A stretch of DNA of 36,496 nucleotides from Haloplasmatales bacterium 4B (lineage in GTDB: Bacteria; Bacillota_I; Bacilli_A; Haloplasmatales; Haloplasmataceae). Below the pieces are notes generated by a model. That model searched no databases and was not told the origin of the DNA. It saw nothing but the letters and a program-made list of their open reading frames with translations. The position numbers and the translations under genes are program-made. Below are positions 7,923 to 15,595 of this stretch, piece by piece; the stretch's first letter is position 1, and every line of letters starts with the position of its first letter. The stretch is from the NCBI GenBank assembly GCA_003586005.1, contig NSKI01000023.1, forward strand, positions 1 through 36,496, in the 5' to 3' direction.

Positions 7923-8680
7923 GCTTGTCCTTTCCAAAAAATAACTTTATTTTCTATAAATTTTAAAAATTTATCAATTAATATTGCGGAAATCCCTATG
8001 ACAATAATTCCCACAAATACTATTTCTGAATTTAATTTTCCAGATGCATCGAGGATTACCCAACCAATCCCTGATACAGCCGCAACCATTTCAGCACTTA
8101 CAAGTGTTGTAAAGGCAACACCGGTAGCTGTTCTTATACCTGTAAAGATGTTTGGTAAAGAACTTGGGAATACTACATGTGTAAATAATTGCAGTTTATT
8201 AGCACCCAATGTTTGAACTGATAAAATATGATCTTGCTTAACAAGCTTAACAGCTTGAACACAAGCAATATAGATTGGTGCGAATGCCGCAATAAACAAC
8301 AGAACAACTTTTGAGGTATTACCAATTCCTAACCATAATATAAGTACCATATAATATGCTAGTGGAGGTAAAGGTCTAACAAACTCAACTATAGTTGAAA
8401 CAACAGTTTCAATTTTCTTAACATAACCACATAGAAGTCCTAAAGGTACAGCTGTGATAACAGCTAAAATAATTGCTAAAAACAATCGACCAAAACTTGC
8501 ACCTATATGACTCCAAAATGATTTACTATCATATCCATTATTCAGAAATTCAATAAATGATAAAAACACTTTACTTGGTTGAGGAACAACAACGTCACTT
8601 ACTATATTTAAATTTGGAATGGTAATGATGAACCAAATGAATATAATCACCAACCAAACGATTAATTTCTTAAACCACAT
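7919..8680 (-). CDS. tauC: Taurine/sulfonate ABC transporter, permease
   Basis: This 253-residue membrane protein has about six helices. It carries the EAA-type coupling loop of binding-protein-dependent permeases (SVQTLGANKLQLFTHVVFPSSLPNIFTGIR), which docks the ATPase. IVEFVRPLPPLAYYMVLILWLGIGNTSKV and LVSAEMVAAVSGIGWVI are close to the corresponding TauC segments. The ATG at 8680 lies seven bases after AGAAGGTG; a frame six codons longer (8698) has no such site. A TATAAT promoter lies just upstream. It is the first gene of the operon, and its TGA overlaps the tauA ATG. Confidence 0.85.
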   Translation of the reverse strand: MWFKKLIVWLVIIFIWFIITIPNLNIVSDVVVPQPSKVFLSFIEFLNNGYDSKSFWSHIGASFGRLFLAIILAVITAVPLGLLCGYVKKIETVVSTIVEFVRPLPPLAYYMVLILWLGIGNTSKVVLLFIAAFAPIYIACVQAVKLVKQDHILSVQTLGANKLQLFTHVVFPSSLPNIFTGIRTATGVAFTTLVSAEMVAAVSGIGWVILDASGKLNSEIVFVGIIVIGISAILIDKFLKFIENKVIFWKGQA

Positions 8681-8712
8681 AGAGTCACCTTCTAACACAA
8701 AACTCGAGTAAT

Positions 8713-8742
8713 ATTATATTTTAAGTTTTCGTATTTTGTAAA
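8713..8742 (-). promoter_or_regulatory. Promoter proximal to tauCAB
   Basis: On the minus strand TTTACA (8742-8737) and TATAAT (8718-8713) are 18 bases apart, placing the start of transcription about 25 bases before the tauC ATG. A second TATAAT lies far upstream at 9007-9002. Confidence 0.55.
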
Positions 8743-9117
8743 TTTTATAAACTGATTTCTAATTTATCAGCTTTCTTATCAATATTTTGGTTATTATTAC
8801 TAAATTCAATACATATTTAAAAATTGGTTTATTAAAACAACTACCTTTACTTAACTTTTTGAAATATTCTTAATTTCAGTTGTAATTGTTTATAGGGGTG
8901 AGCTGTCGAATAGATCCGATTTATTATGTTAGTACCTAGCTTACAAACTACCCAATCGAGTAAAGTGAATGTTTAACATTCACAGTTGTATTTTCAATTA
9001 AATTATAACATATTTTATTAGGCTTTCCCTTATTTTTAGACAACACGGTTTTTTAATGTAAAATTCAGTGTTTTTGTTTGTTTCAGTTTTTTCGAAAACT
9101 AAATATATATATTTTAA
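8743..9117. other. Long tau leader/intergenic region
   Basis: There is no gene here. The region contains the distal TATAAT (9002-9007), the palindrome, and a patch at about 8893-8960 that is clearly richer in G and C than its surroundings. If the distal promoter is used, that patch lies in a leader of nearly 300 bases. I could not match it to a known riboswitch. Confidence 0.4.
8965..8983. promoter_or_regulatory. 19-bp palindrome, candidate operator of the tau operon
   Basis: GTGAATGTTTAACATTCAC is a perfect palindrome apart from its centre base. On the minus strand it falls about 20-40 bases downstream of a TATAAT at 9007-9002 and about 285 bases before tauC, a position suited to repressor binding. 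The regulator is not in the window. Confidence 0.5.
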
Positions 9118-9120
9118 GAA

Positions 9121-9155
9121 AAAGCAAGCCTTTATAATATACAAAGGTTTGCTTT
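9121..9155 (-). terminator. Terminator of the reductase-transporter operon
   Basis: AAAGCAAGCCTTT pairs with AAAGGTTTGCTTT (one G-T pair) around a nine-base loop, with T runs on both sides. It begins 25 bases after the stop of the YeeE/YedE gene, so it is a good terminator for that minus-strand transcript and could act in both directions. Confidence 0.75.
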
Positions 9156-9179
9156 TGTTTATTAATTATTGAAATATTA

Positions 9180-10421
9180 TTAAAGTTTGCTTGAATCTAG
9201 TTTTTTGTAGAAACCTTTTCTAATCATATTTCCTAAATAACCTCCACCAAATAGGAAGAAGAAATAAAACCAGCCAGCAAGTGAGAAGTTAGCGATAGGA
9301 GTATATAATGCACCAACGTTACATCCTAGAGATAATCTAGTACCAAATCCCATTAACAAACCACCAGCAGCAAATAATAAGATTTCCAAAGGTTTAATTT
9401 TTAAACCAGCTTTGAATATTTTAGTAAATTTACCTGATAATAATAACCCCACAAAAGCACCAACAATAATACCAATGTTTTGCATATATCCAGCACTTGA
9501 GAATAAAGGGGTAGTGAATGATGCTTCAGATCTTTCAGTAAAATCAACTAATGTTTGAACATCAACACCAAGATGAACTAAAATAGATCCAAACCAATTA
9601 CCATAAACTGTTGAAGCACCCCATCCTGCACTTGTAACAGAATATAATAAACCGAATAATATTGCGATTACAAGAGCTGTTTGAGTCATTGACCATCTTT
9701 TAACGAAGAATCTTTCATAAGTTGTGTATTCTTTTTCTTCAACTTGGATTTCTTCTTTAGGGAAATTCTTAGCAACTTTCTTTTCATACCATTTTGCTAT
9801 AGAACCAACTAAAACTGCTAATAACACTGTTAAAAGAAGAGCACCTATTACACCATTAGCTCCGTCCCATTTGAACCAATCAACAAACCACACACCATTA
9901 TATGTATCCCCAGATGTGAATAAAGAATTTTGTGCAAAACCAGTTTTCATTAATGGGAATCCTAAGAATACACCAACTCCAAAGAAAATTAAAGTGATGA
10001 AGGCACGGCTAAGACCAATTGGAAAGTCTTGTAAAACACCAGTTGCACAACAGCTTGAGAAAGCCATACCGATACCAAATAGAACACCACCTGCTAATAA
10101 TCCCCAAGAAATTGGGTTAACCCATAAATTTAGGCTTGTTCCACTAACTATGAGTCCACCAACAATTAATGCCGAGATGACAAACATTAACATTAAAGCT
10201 CTAATTAATTTTGTTGATCCTTGTCTGCAAGCTCTGTTTGATAAACCTGCGAAACCAAAGTCACCTCTTGTTAATGCATAACCTAATCCAATACCTATTA
10301 AACATTTAATAAATACGGTTGTTGATGCAAAAACATCTAGAGCACCTAAAATTAACACTAGCGCAATTAACGCAAATCCAACAACTAATTCAATTAATTG
10401 TTTTAAATTTAATTTTTTCAT
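9180..10421 (-). CDS. YeeE/YedE (TsuA-like) sulfur-compound transporter
   Basis: This 413-residue membrane protein has about ten helices. It carries the twofold-repeated pattern of the YeeE/YedE family: GGVLFGIGMAFSSCCATGV at about 112-129 and GGLLMGFGTRLSLGCNVGAL near 350-370. The membrane-embedded cysteines of these motifs shuttle thiosulfate in characterised TsuA proteins. The length matches the fused two-half form. It starts at an ATG 18 bases after the stop of the CoA-disulfide reductase, with a TCAGGAGG site, so the two are one operon; a terminator follows. Thiosulfate or a related sulfur (or selenium) compound is the likely cargo. The family is certain; the substrate is inferred from the family and the rhodanese neighbour. 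Confidence 0.85.
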   Translation of the reverse strand: MKKLNLKQLIELVVGFALIALVLILGALDVFASTTVFIKCLIGIGLGYALTRGDFGFAGLSNRACRQGSTKLIRALMLMFVISALIVGGLIVSGTSLNLWVNPISWGLLAGGVLFGIGMAFSSCCATGVLQDFPIGLSRAFITLIFFGVGVFLGFPLMKTGFAQNSLFTSGDTYNGVWFVDWFKWDGANGVIGALLLTVLLAVLVGSIAKWYEKKVAKNFPKEEIQVEEKEYTTYERFFVKRWSMTQTALVIAILFGLLYSVTSAGWGASTVYGNWFGSILVHLGVDVQTLVDFTERSEASFTTPLFSSAGYMQNIGIIVGAFVGLLLSGKFTKIFKAGLKIKPLEILLFAAGGLLMGFGTRLSLGCNVGALYTPIANFSLAGWFYFFFLFGGGYLGNMIRKGFYKKLDSSKL

Positions 10422-10439
10422 ACTTCCTCCTGAAATAAT

Positions 10440-12137
10440 TTATTTAAAATTGTATTCTGATACAATTTTATCCCTTCCTAATGTAATATCTTCAAAATAT
10501 TGATTATAACAAATTCCCATGAATGATCCTGAGATGTTATAGATATTATCATAGCCCAATTGTCCTAACGCTCTTGCTACATTATACGATCTTTGAGCTG
10601 ATCTACAATGCACATAAACAGGACGATCTTTTGGAATTTCATTTAATCTTTGTCTAAACATACTCATTGGAATATTCACAGCATTTTTAATGTGACCTAA
10701 TTCCCATTCATGAGGTTCTCTAACATCGATTATAAAACCACCGTTCTCAACAATTTTTCTAATTTCAGATACTTTAACTTGTTTAAACTCATCATTTAAC
10801 ACATTTAAAGCAACTAATGCCGCATGGTTAAGTGGGTCTTTAGCAGTTGAAAACATTGGAGAATAACATAATTCTAATTCTTTTAAATTTTCTAATGTTC
10901 CTCCCATGGTTATCATAGTTGCAATAACATCAATTCTTTTAACGATGTTTCCTTTACCAATTGCTTGACATCCTAAGATTTTTCCTGTAGGTACTTCAAA
11001 TATGAGTTTTAAATGCATAGGGTTAGCAGTTGGAAGAATACCAACTCTATCACCAGGAATTAAATATACAAAATCGTAATTAATGTTGTTATTAATACAA
11101 TCTCTCTCATTTAAGCCTGTATTAGCAGCATTTAATTCAAACACTTTTACACAACTTGAACCAATAACACCTTTGTTTTGAACTGTACGACCATACATAT
11201 GATCAGCAGCTCCTCTTGCTTGTCTTTGTGCAGGGCCTGCAAGAGTTAATCTTGTAGGTTTATGAAGTAATGAAGAATATACTTCAATTGCATCACCAAC
11301 AGCATAGATGTCTTTAACATTTGTATGGTAGTTCGCATCCACTTTGATTGCGCCAGTTTCACCTAATTCTACTCCAGCTTTCACAGCTAAACTAACTTCA
11401 GGTTTAACACCAATAGCAGCAACAACCATTTGAGCTTCGATTTCTTTTCCACTTTGAAGAATGACTTTGTCTTTTTCAATATTACATAATGGATCATTTA
11501 CAATTAATTCTACACCGTTATCAATGATTTCTTTTTGAATAATTTGAACCATATCTTTATCAAGCGGTCTCATAATTTGATCAGCAGCTTCAATAAGCGT
11601 TACATTTAACCCTGACATTTTTAAGTTTTCCATGATTTCAAGGCCTATGAAACCGCCCCCGATTACAGCTATATCTTTAACACCATTTTCTTTGATGTAG
11701 TTATCAATGTGCACTATATCCACAACATTTCTTACTGGAAATACATGTTTTGAATTAATTCCTTTAATTGCACTTGGTAAAATAGGATTTGCACCTGGTG
11801 ATAGGAATAACTTATCATATTCCTGTTCATAAGTTTCACCTGATACTAAGTCTTTTACAACAACTTTATGTTCTTCAGGTAAAATTTGGATAACTTCACT
11901 ATTTACTTTAGCGTTAATATTGTATTGTTTTTTAAATTGAGTAGGACACATCAAAACTAAATTATCACTTTCTTCAACTGTTCTACTTAGAAAAAAAGGT
12001 AATGCACAGTTAGAAAAAGATACATGAGGACCTCTTTCAAACATTGTCACTTCAGCATCTTCATCAAGTCTTCTGACTCTAGCAGCAACTGAAGCCCCAC
12101 CAGCAACGCCTCCAACAATTAAAACTTTTTTTGACAT
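10440..12137 (-). CDS. cdr: CoA-disulfide reductase with C-terminal rhodanese domain
   Basis: This 565-residue flavoenzyme has the CoADR-RHD layout. Residues 1-445 form a disulfide reductase with an FAD motif (GGVAGGA at 9-15), a single redox Cys in SFSNCALPF (Cys44), an NAD(P)H-binding VIGGGFIGLE and a second FAD motif IYAVGDAIE. A rhodanese domain occupies about 455-545, with the loop VHCRSAQRS (Cys511). Members reduce CoA disulfides, persulfides or polysulfides. The next gene is a sulfur-compound transporter, so the pair probably imports and reduces sulfane sulfur. The ATG at 12137 follows AAAGGAG; an in-frame ATG at 12167 has no such site and I reject it. Confidence 0.92.
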   Translation of the reverse strand: MSKKVLIVGGVAGGASVAARVRRLDEDAEVTMFERGPHVSFSNCALPFFLSRTVEESDNLVLMCPTQFKKQYNINAKVNSEVIQILPEEHKVVVKDLVSGETYEQEYDKLFLSPGANPILPSAIKGINSKHVFPVRNVVDIVHIDNYIKENGVKDIAVIGGGFIGLEIMENLKMSGLNVTLIEAADQIMRPLDKDMVQIIQKEIIDNGVELIVNDPLCNIEKDKVILQSGKEIEAQMVVAAIGVKPEVSLAVKAGVELGETGAIKVDANYHTNVKDIYAVGDAIEVYSSLLHKPTRLTLAGPAQRQARGAADHMYGRTVQNKGVIGSSCVKVFELNAANTGLNERDCINNNINYDFVYLIPGDRVGILPTANPMHLKLIFEVPTGKILGCQAIGKGNIVKRIDVIATMITMGGTLENLKELELCYSPMFSTAKDPLNHAALVALNVLNDEFKQVKVSEIRKIVENGGFIIDVREPHEWELGHIKNAVNIPMSMFRQRLNEIPKDRPVYVHCRSAQRSYNVARALGQLGYDNIYNISGSFMGICYNQYFEDITLGRDKIVSEYNFK

Positions 12138-12173
12138 AAACTTCTCCTTTAAAATTAATTTTTTCACAATTAA

Positions 12174-12203
12174 ATTATAAACTATAGTAGCCGCTTATTG
12201 CAA
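12174..12203 (-). promoter_or_regulatory. Promoter of the cdr-yeeE operon
   Basis: On the minus strand TTGCAA (12203-12198) and TATAAT (12179-12174) are 18 bases apart, about 35 bases upstream of the cdr start codon. A palindrome abuts the -35 box. Confidence 0.65.
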
Positions 12204-12204
12204 G

Positions 12205-12222
12205 ACAAATATCGAAATTTGT
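12205..12222. promoter_or_regulatory. 18-bp near-palindrome, candidate redox/sulfur regulator site
   Basis: ACAAATATCGAAATTTGT has the form ACAAATNTCGANATTTGT with one mismatched pair. It ends one base upstream of the cdr -35 box, where an activator of the CRP/FNR kind usually binds, although a repressor is also possible. Confidence 0.5.
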
Positions 12223-12668
12223 GAAAAAAAAAATTATTGTTAATATGTGATGCAATTTTAAGAATGTTTTGTGCATAAAAACTATATAAAAGGCTTGTAT
12301 ATTTTTTGTTATTTTTTTTCCTATACTCTGAGTGTTTTAATCTTTCTTTATAGGTCAACATAGGTGTAGCAACAGGGTCAGTTGCACAATTATTATAAAC
12401 TTATTCAGGGGTCTTAAATCTATTAATTAATATTTTAATCCCTGAGTCCCTTTGAATAAATAAATTATATATATTTATTACATAATCACTCCTATATACA
12501 TCTTGGAAAAAAATATTTAGTGTTTCTCTTATTCATTACTTTTAGTTGTGATTCTATAAATTCAAAATCACAAGATTTAGAAATTCGTTTTGGATCTACT
12601 TTTTTTTACTATACGATTAGATTGAAATACTCCGTAATAGATGTATTTTGTACAAACTTTTTTATTAG
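12223..12668. other. Intergenic region between the sulfur block and the decayed module
   Basis: No intact gene is visible. The minus strand at about 12310-12410 has a protein-like piece (CATDPVATPMLTYKERLKHS) that I cannot place in a family. TTATTCA near 12405 and TGAATAA near 12455 form an interrupted inverted repeat. This is probably the edge between resident chromosome and mobile DNA. Confidence 0.35.
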
Positions 12669-12926
12669 TTAATGTTTTATAAGAATGTTCCCATTAATTA
12701 GTTTCTTAACTATAATGCTTTGATCTTGATAATCCTGATACTCATTTGGTGTTAACTCTGAGTATTCTGTACAGATTCCTATAACATCAACAACTTCAAC
12801 CTGATTTTGATATCCACTTAATGATTCATATACTCCCATCAATCCATCTTTACTGAATTGGTTTTGTCTATCATAGCGGATAAATTCCCTCATAAAGTCT
12901 TCAAAACTCAATCTTTTTACAATCAT
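12669..12926 (-). CDS. Small acidic protein, paralogue of the 34.3-34.6 kb protein
   Basis: This 85-residue acidic protein is of unknown function. It starts at an ATG preceded by GGGAGATGAAG. It is clearly homologous to the 83-residue protein encoded at 34311-34562. Both begin M(I/L)VKRL.(F/Y)ED, share EFIRY.R..QFS, continue with VEVVDVI..C..YSE(I/L)TP.E, and end with a (K/R)(K/R)L(I/L)NG strand and a final H. I see no known domain. The gene is intact although its upstream neighbours, the SSB and basic-protein relics, are decayed, so it may still be used. It probably serves the mobile element. Confidence 0.55.
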   Translation of the reverse strand: MIVKRLSFEDFMREFIRYDRQNQFSKDGLMGVYESLSGYQNQVEVVDVIGICTEYSELTPNEYQDYQDQSIIVKKLINGNILIKH

Positions 12927-12930
12927 ATCT

Positions 12931-12996
12931 TCATCTCCCGCACTTGGCTTGATTTACAATTCTTAAAGGACCATCTTTCTTTTGTTTAGTTTCCAT
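12931..12996 (-). CDS. Possible 21-aa peptide gene ahead of the 85-aa protein
   Basis: An ATG at 12996 follows a very strong GGGGGAGG and encodes METKQKKDGPLRIV..., a basic peptide ending at TGA, a few bases before the next start codon. It may be a real small protein, a leader coupling translation to the 85-aa gene, or the start of a truncated gene. Confidence 0.3.
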   Translation of the reverse strand: METKQKKDGPLRIVNQAKCGR

Positions 12997-13063
12997 TTTT
13001 TGCCTCCCCCTTAATACATTGTTAGTGACATTTTATTTTAATAAAATCTTAACATTATTACAC

Positions 13064-13273
13064 TCAATGATTATGTATCTGAATAAACCTTATCTCATGA
13101 ATTCTTTCTGTTTTAAATGCAACTGTATAATGGTTATCAGCACTTTGGGTTTTTACATTATATAAATGATCATAAGAAATTTTAATTTCAACGATTAACC
13201 AAATAGCAAATTTACAATATATAATGTTGTAAATCTTGAATAGGTTGAATATTATTAAAAATCTATTCATCAT
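13064..13273 (-). CDS. 69-aa hypothetical ORF, possibly a decayed gene
   Basis: This unrecognised frame starts MMNRFLIIFNLF and ends with a polar stretch, KISYDHLYNVKTQS and FKTERIHEIRFIQIHNH. The first 35 residues are hydrophobic. The start overlaps the end of the 44-aa ORF upstream by 11 bases, and the two may be pieces of one gene split by a frameshift. It lies between the SSB relic and the 85-aa gene. I cannot name a function. Confidence 0.25.
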   Translation of the reverse strand: MMNRFLIIFNLFKIYNIIYCKFAIWLIVEIKISYDHLYNVKTQSADNHYTVAFKTERIHEIRFIQIHNH

Positions 13274-13397
13274 ATCCCATTTCAGTTACAACATTAAACA
13301 CTTTATCCATTCGTGTAATTATTTTAGGATTAAATATATATTTATTTTGAATAGATTGTAACTCTTTGGTATAGATGTTCAATAATATTTTAATCAT
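13263..13397 (-). CDS. 44-aa hypothetical ORF next to the SSB relic
   Basis: The ATG at 13397 opens MIKILLNIYTKELQSIQNKY and the frame ends RMDKVFNVVTEMGYDE at a TAG. Its composition is protein-like, with no stop-rich drift. There is no strong ribosome binding site. It is probably the front part of a broken gene whose rear is the overlapping 69-aa frame. Confidence 0.25.
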   Translation of the reverse strand: MIKILLNIYTKELQSIQNKYIFNPKIITRMDKVFNVVTEMGYDE

Positions 13398-13437
13398 AAT
13401 ATACATTTCTTTCTAATCAAATAATAAGTGGTATTTG

Positions 13438-13660
13438 CTAATACTCTGATTTATTTGATGAAGAGATAAAAATTATCTTCTCTCCTAGAATCTGAGAAAC
13501 ATAGATATTACCTTCATCTGTTTCTTTAGTTACATCAACAGTGACAAAATCACTGTCATACTGTAATGTATCATGATTTTTAAAGCTTTTTTTGATTCAA
13601 TTATTTTCCAATACTTCTTCCATAGGATTATCTATAATTTTACCGATTAAAGTTGTCGCT
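13438..13660 (-). pseudogene. ssb: Single-stranded DNA-binding protein relic
   Basis: One broken reading gives LIGKIIDNPMEEVLENN, a stop, IKKSFKNHDTLQYDSDFVTV and, near the end, VSQILGEKIIFISS. These align with the intact SSB at 34917-35249 (LVGRLIEKPIRE..., IKRSYKNPNTLEYDSDIVTV, IPEIMGEKITYINS). About ten residues around the first strands are lost and an internal stop is present. This is a decayed paralogue of that OB-fold protein. Confidence 0.75.
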
Positions 13661-13785
13661 GTTAAAATCGACTACATTGACATTTTCCATTACAATGACG
13701 ACTTACTATAGATTTCTGTTATATTGTCGCATTAATAAATTGTTTTGATATCCTTTTTTGTATCTTCCTCGATTTGTTGCAGAAT
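13650..13785 (-). pseudogene. Relic of the basic SSB-associated protein
   Basis: The pieces ATNRGRYKKGYQNNL and, after stops and a frameshift, VVIVMENVNVVDFNSDN match the intact protein at 35250-35534 (GTNRGRYKKGYQNSL and VVIVTESVNVVDFNSDN). It precedes the SSB relic exactly as in the intact module. Confidence 0.75.
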
Positions 13786-13969
13786 AATAATTTAATCTGC
13801 AATTTACTTGTACATACGAAAATAAGTTTACAATACTTATCTATCTTATTTATTTATACGTTTACTTAAGATATTTTTCTGATTGATTACTATTCTTGTT
13901 AATTTAAATAACACTTATATCTAATGATTTATTGTCTTTTTTTATTTTTATTAATAATACTTTTTCATT
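13786..13969. other. AT-rich spacer upstream of the decayed module
   Basis: I see no gene. The sequence is AT runs with many stops in all frames. On the minus strand it includes an ATG following AAGGAGG from the neighbouring small ORF, but that frame ends after a few codons (MKKYY). Confidence 0.3.
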
Positions 13970-14104
13970 TTAACCTCCTTCCATAAATAATGAGCCTATC
14001 TTTACGATAGACTCAAAAAATCTTTGCGATTTAAATACAGAATTAGCAACTCTCACTCCTTTAATATATTTTTCATCCTTTTCCTGTAGCAATCTACATT
14101 GCAT
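13970..14104 (-). CDS. Possible 44-aa protein, coupled to the ORF upstream
   Basis: The frame starts at an ATG that overlaps the stop of the 32-aa ORF (TAATG) and reads MQCRLLQEKDEKYIKGVRVA, then SVFKSQRFFESIVKIGSLF. It is basic with amphipathic stretches and no known domain. A new AAGGAGG follows its stop. It could instead be the second half of one gene split by a frameshift. Confidence 0.3.
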   Translation of the reverse strand: MQCRLLQEKDEKYIKGVRVANSVFKSQRFFESIVKIGSLFMEGG

Positions 14105-14202
14105 TAAAAAGCTACAATAGGACTATTTGATTTTAAATATAAACTCCAAAAGTTATCTCGTAACAGATTCATATCATAATGATACTTATCAAATAAGTTC
14201 AT
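14104..14202 (-). CDS. Possible 32-aa protein with strong ribosome binding site
   Basis: The ATG at 14202 follows AAAGGAGGTTGAAATAT. The peptide is MNLFDKYHYDMNLLRDNFWS plus twelve residues ending in PIVAF, and its TAA overlaps the next ATG. Aromatic residues are frequent. The ribosome binding site and the TAATG overlap argue that this pair is or was translated. Confidence 0.3.
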   Translation of the reverse strand: MNLFDKYHYDMNLLRDNFWSLYLKSNSPIVAF

Positions 14203-14416
14203 ATATTTCAACCTCCTTTAATCTTTCCTATTAGCAGTTTTATATTATATATTTAAATAAGTAGCGGATTTAAATATTAATCTTACATTGTCGCATTTAT
14301 GTAAGATTTAAAACGGTTCTAAGAGGTTTTAATAAAAGATATTATAAATTTATTTCTAGCATCATATAAGGGCTAGAATACATTGCAAATCGATTTTAGT
14401 AATGTATAAAAACAAA
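14203..14416. other. Spacer with two inverted repeats
   Basis: There is no gene here. AATCTTACAT (14279-14288) pairs perfectly with ATGTAAGATT (14299-14308), and TTCTAGC (14354-14360) pairs with GCTAGAA (14372-14378). They lie between the decayed element module and the restriction operon, which suits a regulatory or recombination site, but nothing decides this. Confidence 0.4.
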
Positions 14417-14418
14417 AA

Positions 14419-14446
14419 AGGAGAAGTGAATTTAATCACCTCTCCT
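14419..14446 (-). terminator. Terminator of the hsdRMS operon
   Basis: AGGAGAAGTGA pairs with TCACCTCTCCT (one mismatch) around a six-base loop, followed on the minus strand by TTTTTTG. It begins about 28 bases after the hsdS stop. Confidence 0.8.
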
Positions 14447-14474
14447 TGTAATCTGATATAATAATTATTTTAAA

Positions 14475-15584
14475 CTAAACGAACATTTGCTGTAGTAAGC
14501 CTTTTTTAAATAATCTAAGTTTTTCAAGTTTGTTTTCAATTAGGAATATCTTATTATTAAACAGATCTAAGTCACTAACAACTTTATCTTGAGTCATCTT
14601 ATCAGGAATCTTAATATACAAATTTTGATATTCTGATATGTAATATCTTTTATGATTCTCGGGATTAAAGTCTATATGTTGCATAGCTTCATAAACAAAT
14701 TTTAAATTAACATCTTTATTCTTTACTGTTAAAATCTTTATAGCTGATGATTTAACTTTAAATTTAAAATCAACGTATTTATTTAGAGTTGTAAAGTCAT
14801 CAAATAATATTACACTTCCTTTGTCATAAATGCCTTTAACATCATTTGTATACCCTAGAATAAACGATTTATTAGCGGTTAAAACTGGTATATTATATTC
14901 TTGACTGACTTCCTCAATATTGTTGGTAATATATTTTGGAGGCTGTTCGTAATCTAATAATTCAGATAACGGTTTAGTTTCCCAGTCATTATCTACTAAA
15001 ACTTCCATTGAAGTTTTCTTTTTAAATTGATAAGTCAATTCAAGTTTCTTCTCTAGCAAATTAATCTTATCATCTACTTTTGATAGAAAGTTTGCTATTT
15101 TTTCTTGTTCATCCAATGATGGAAATGACATTTTAATTTTATAAAAATCGCTGTGATTCAAATCTGGAATTGTTGAAGTACCAGCTAAACGTAAAATTAA
15201 ATTTTGTGTTTTATAAAATCTTAAAAAGAAAACCAGGAAATCTTTATTAATAACTTTATTATTAAATTTAATTTTGAAAAAATTATTATGAAATGCTCCT
15301 GATATATTTGTTACTACTTGCCCTGTATTTCCTGTTCGTGTCATTAAAACATCTTCTTTAGTACAAATAACAGACTTAGGTGGGTTGATAATGTAATATT
15401 TTTTTTGAGATTTTTCTTTTAAAAATTCATTAGTTATATAAAAAAAACTATCTTCCACTTTTTTAGTTAGGCGATCGGAAATTGCAATTTGAAGACCCTG
15501 ATTAATTTTTGTTAGATTTTTAAATTTTTCAAATTTCCAGTCATTCGTAAACTCTTTAAACCTTAATTTAGGTACATTCTTCAT
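14475..15584 (-). CDS. hsdS: Type I restriction-modification specificity subunit
   Basis: This 369-residue protein chooses the DNA sequence for the type I complex. It has two target-recognition domains (about 1-150 and 195-330). Each ends in a conserved helical spacer: FPSLDEQEKIANFLSKVDDKINLLEKKL and the weaker IPDKMTQDKVVSDLDLFNNK...LIENKLEKLRLFKKGLLQQMF. LMTRTGNTG and IPDLNHSDFYKIK are typical of the first domain. Because the two halves differ, the site should be a bipartite asymmetric sequence. The ATG follows AGGTGGTGATTCT and lies 11 bases after the hsdM stop. No repeats suggesting shuffling of recognition domains are visible. It appears complete. Confidence 0.92.
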   Translation of the reverse strand: MKNVPKLRFKEFTNDWKFEKFKNLTKINQGLQIAISDRLTKKVEDSFFYITNEFLKEKSQKKYYIINPPKSVICTKEDVLMTRTGNTGQVVTNISGAFHNNFFKIKFNNKVINKDFLVFFLRFYKTQNLILRLAGTSTIPDLNHSDFYKIKMSFPSLDEQEKIANFLSKVDDKINLLEKKLELTYQFKKKTSMEVLVDNDWETKPLSELLDYEQPPKYITNNIEEVSQEYNIPVLTANKSFILGYTNDVKGIYDKGSVILFDDFTTLNKYVDFKFKVKSSAIKILTVKNKDVNLKFVYEAMQHIDFNPENHKRYYISEYQNLYIKIPDKMTQDKVVSDLDLFNNKIFLIENKLEKLRLFKKGLLQQMFV

Positions 15585-15595
15585 AGAATCACCAC

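Noticed and set aside
9724-10281. Long plus-strand open frame of 185 codons opposite the YeeE/YedE gene
   Set aside because: It is the reverse of a well-supported membrane-protein gene and has no ribosome binding site or family of its own.
14279-14378. Pair of inverted repeats as a CRISPR-like array
   Set aside because: There are only two different palindromes and no regularly spaced identical repeats. I saw no CRISPR array anywhere in the window.
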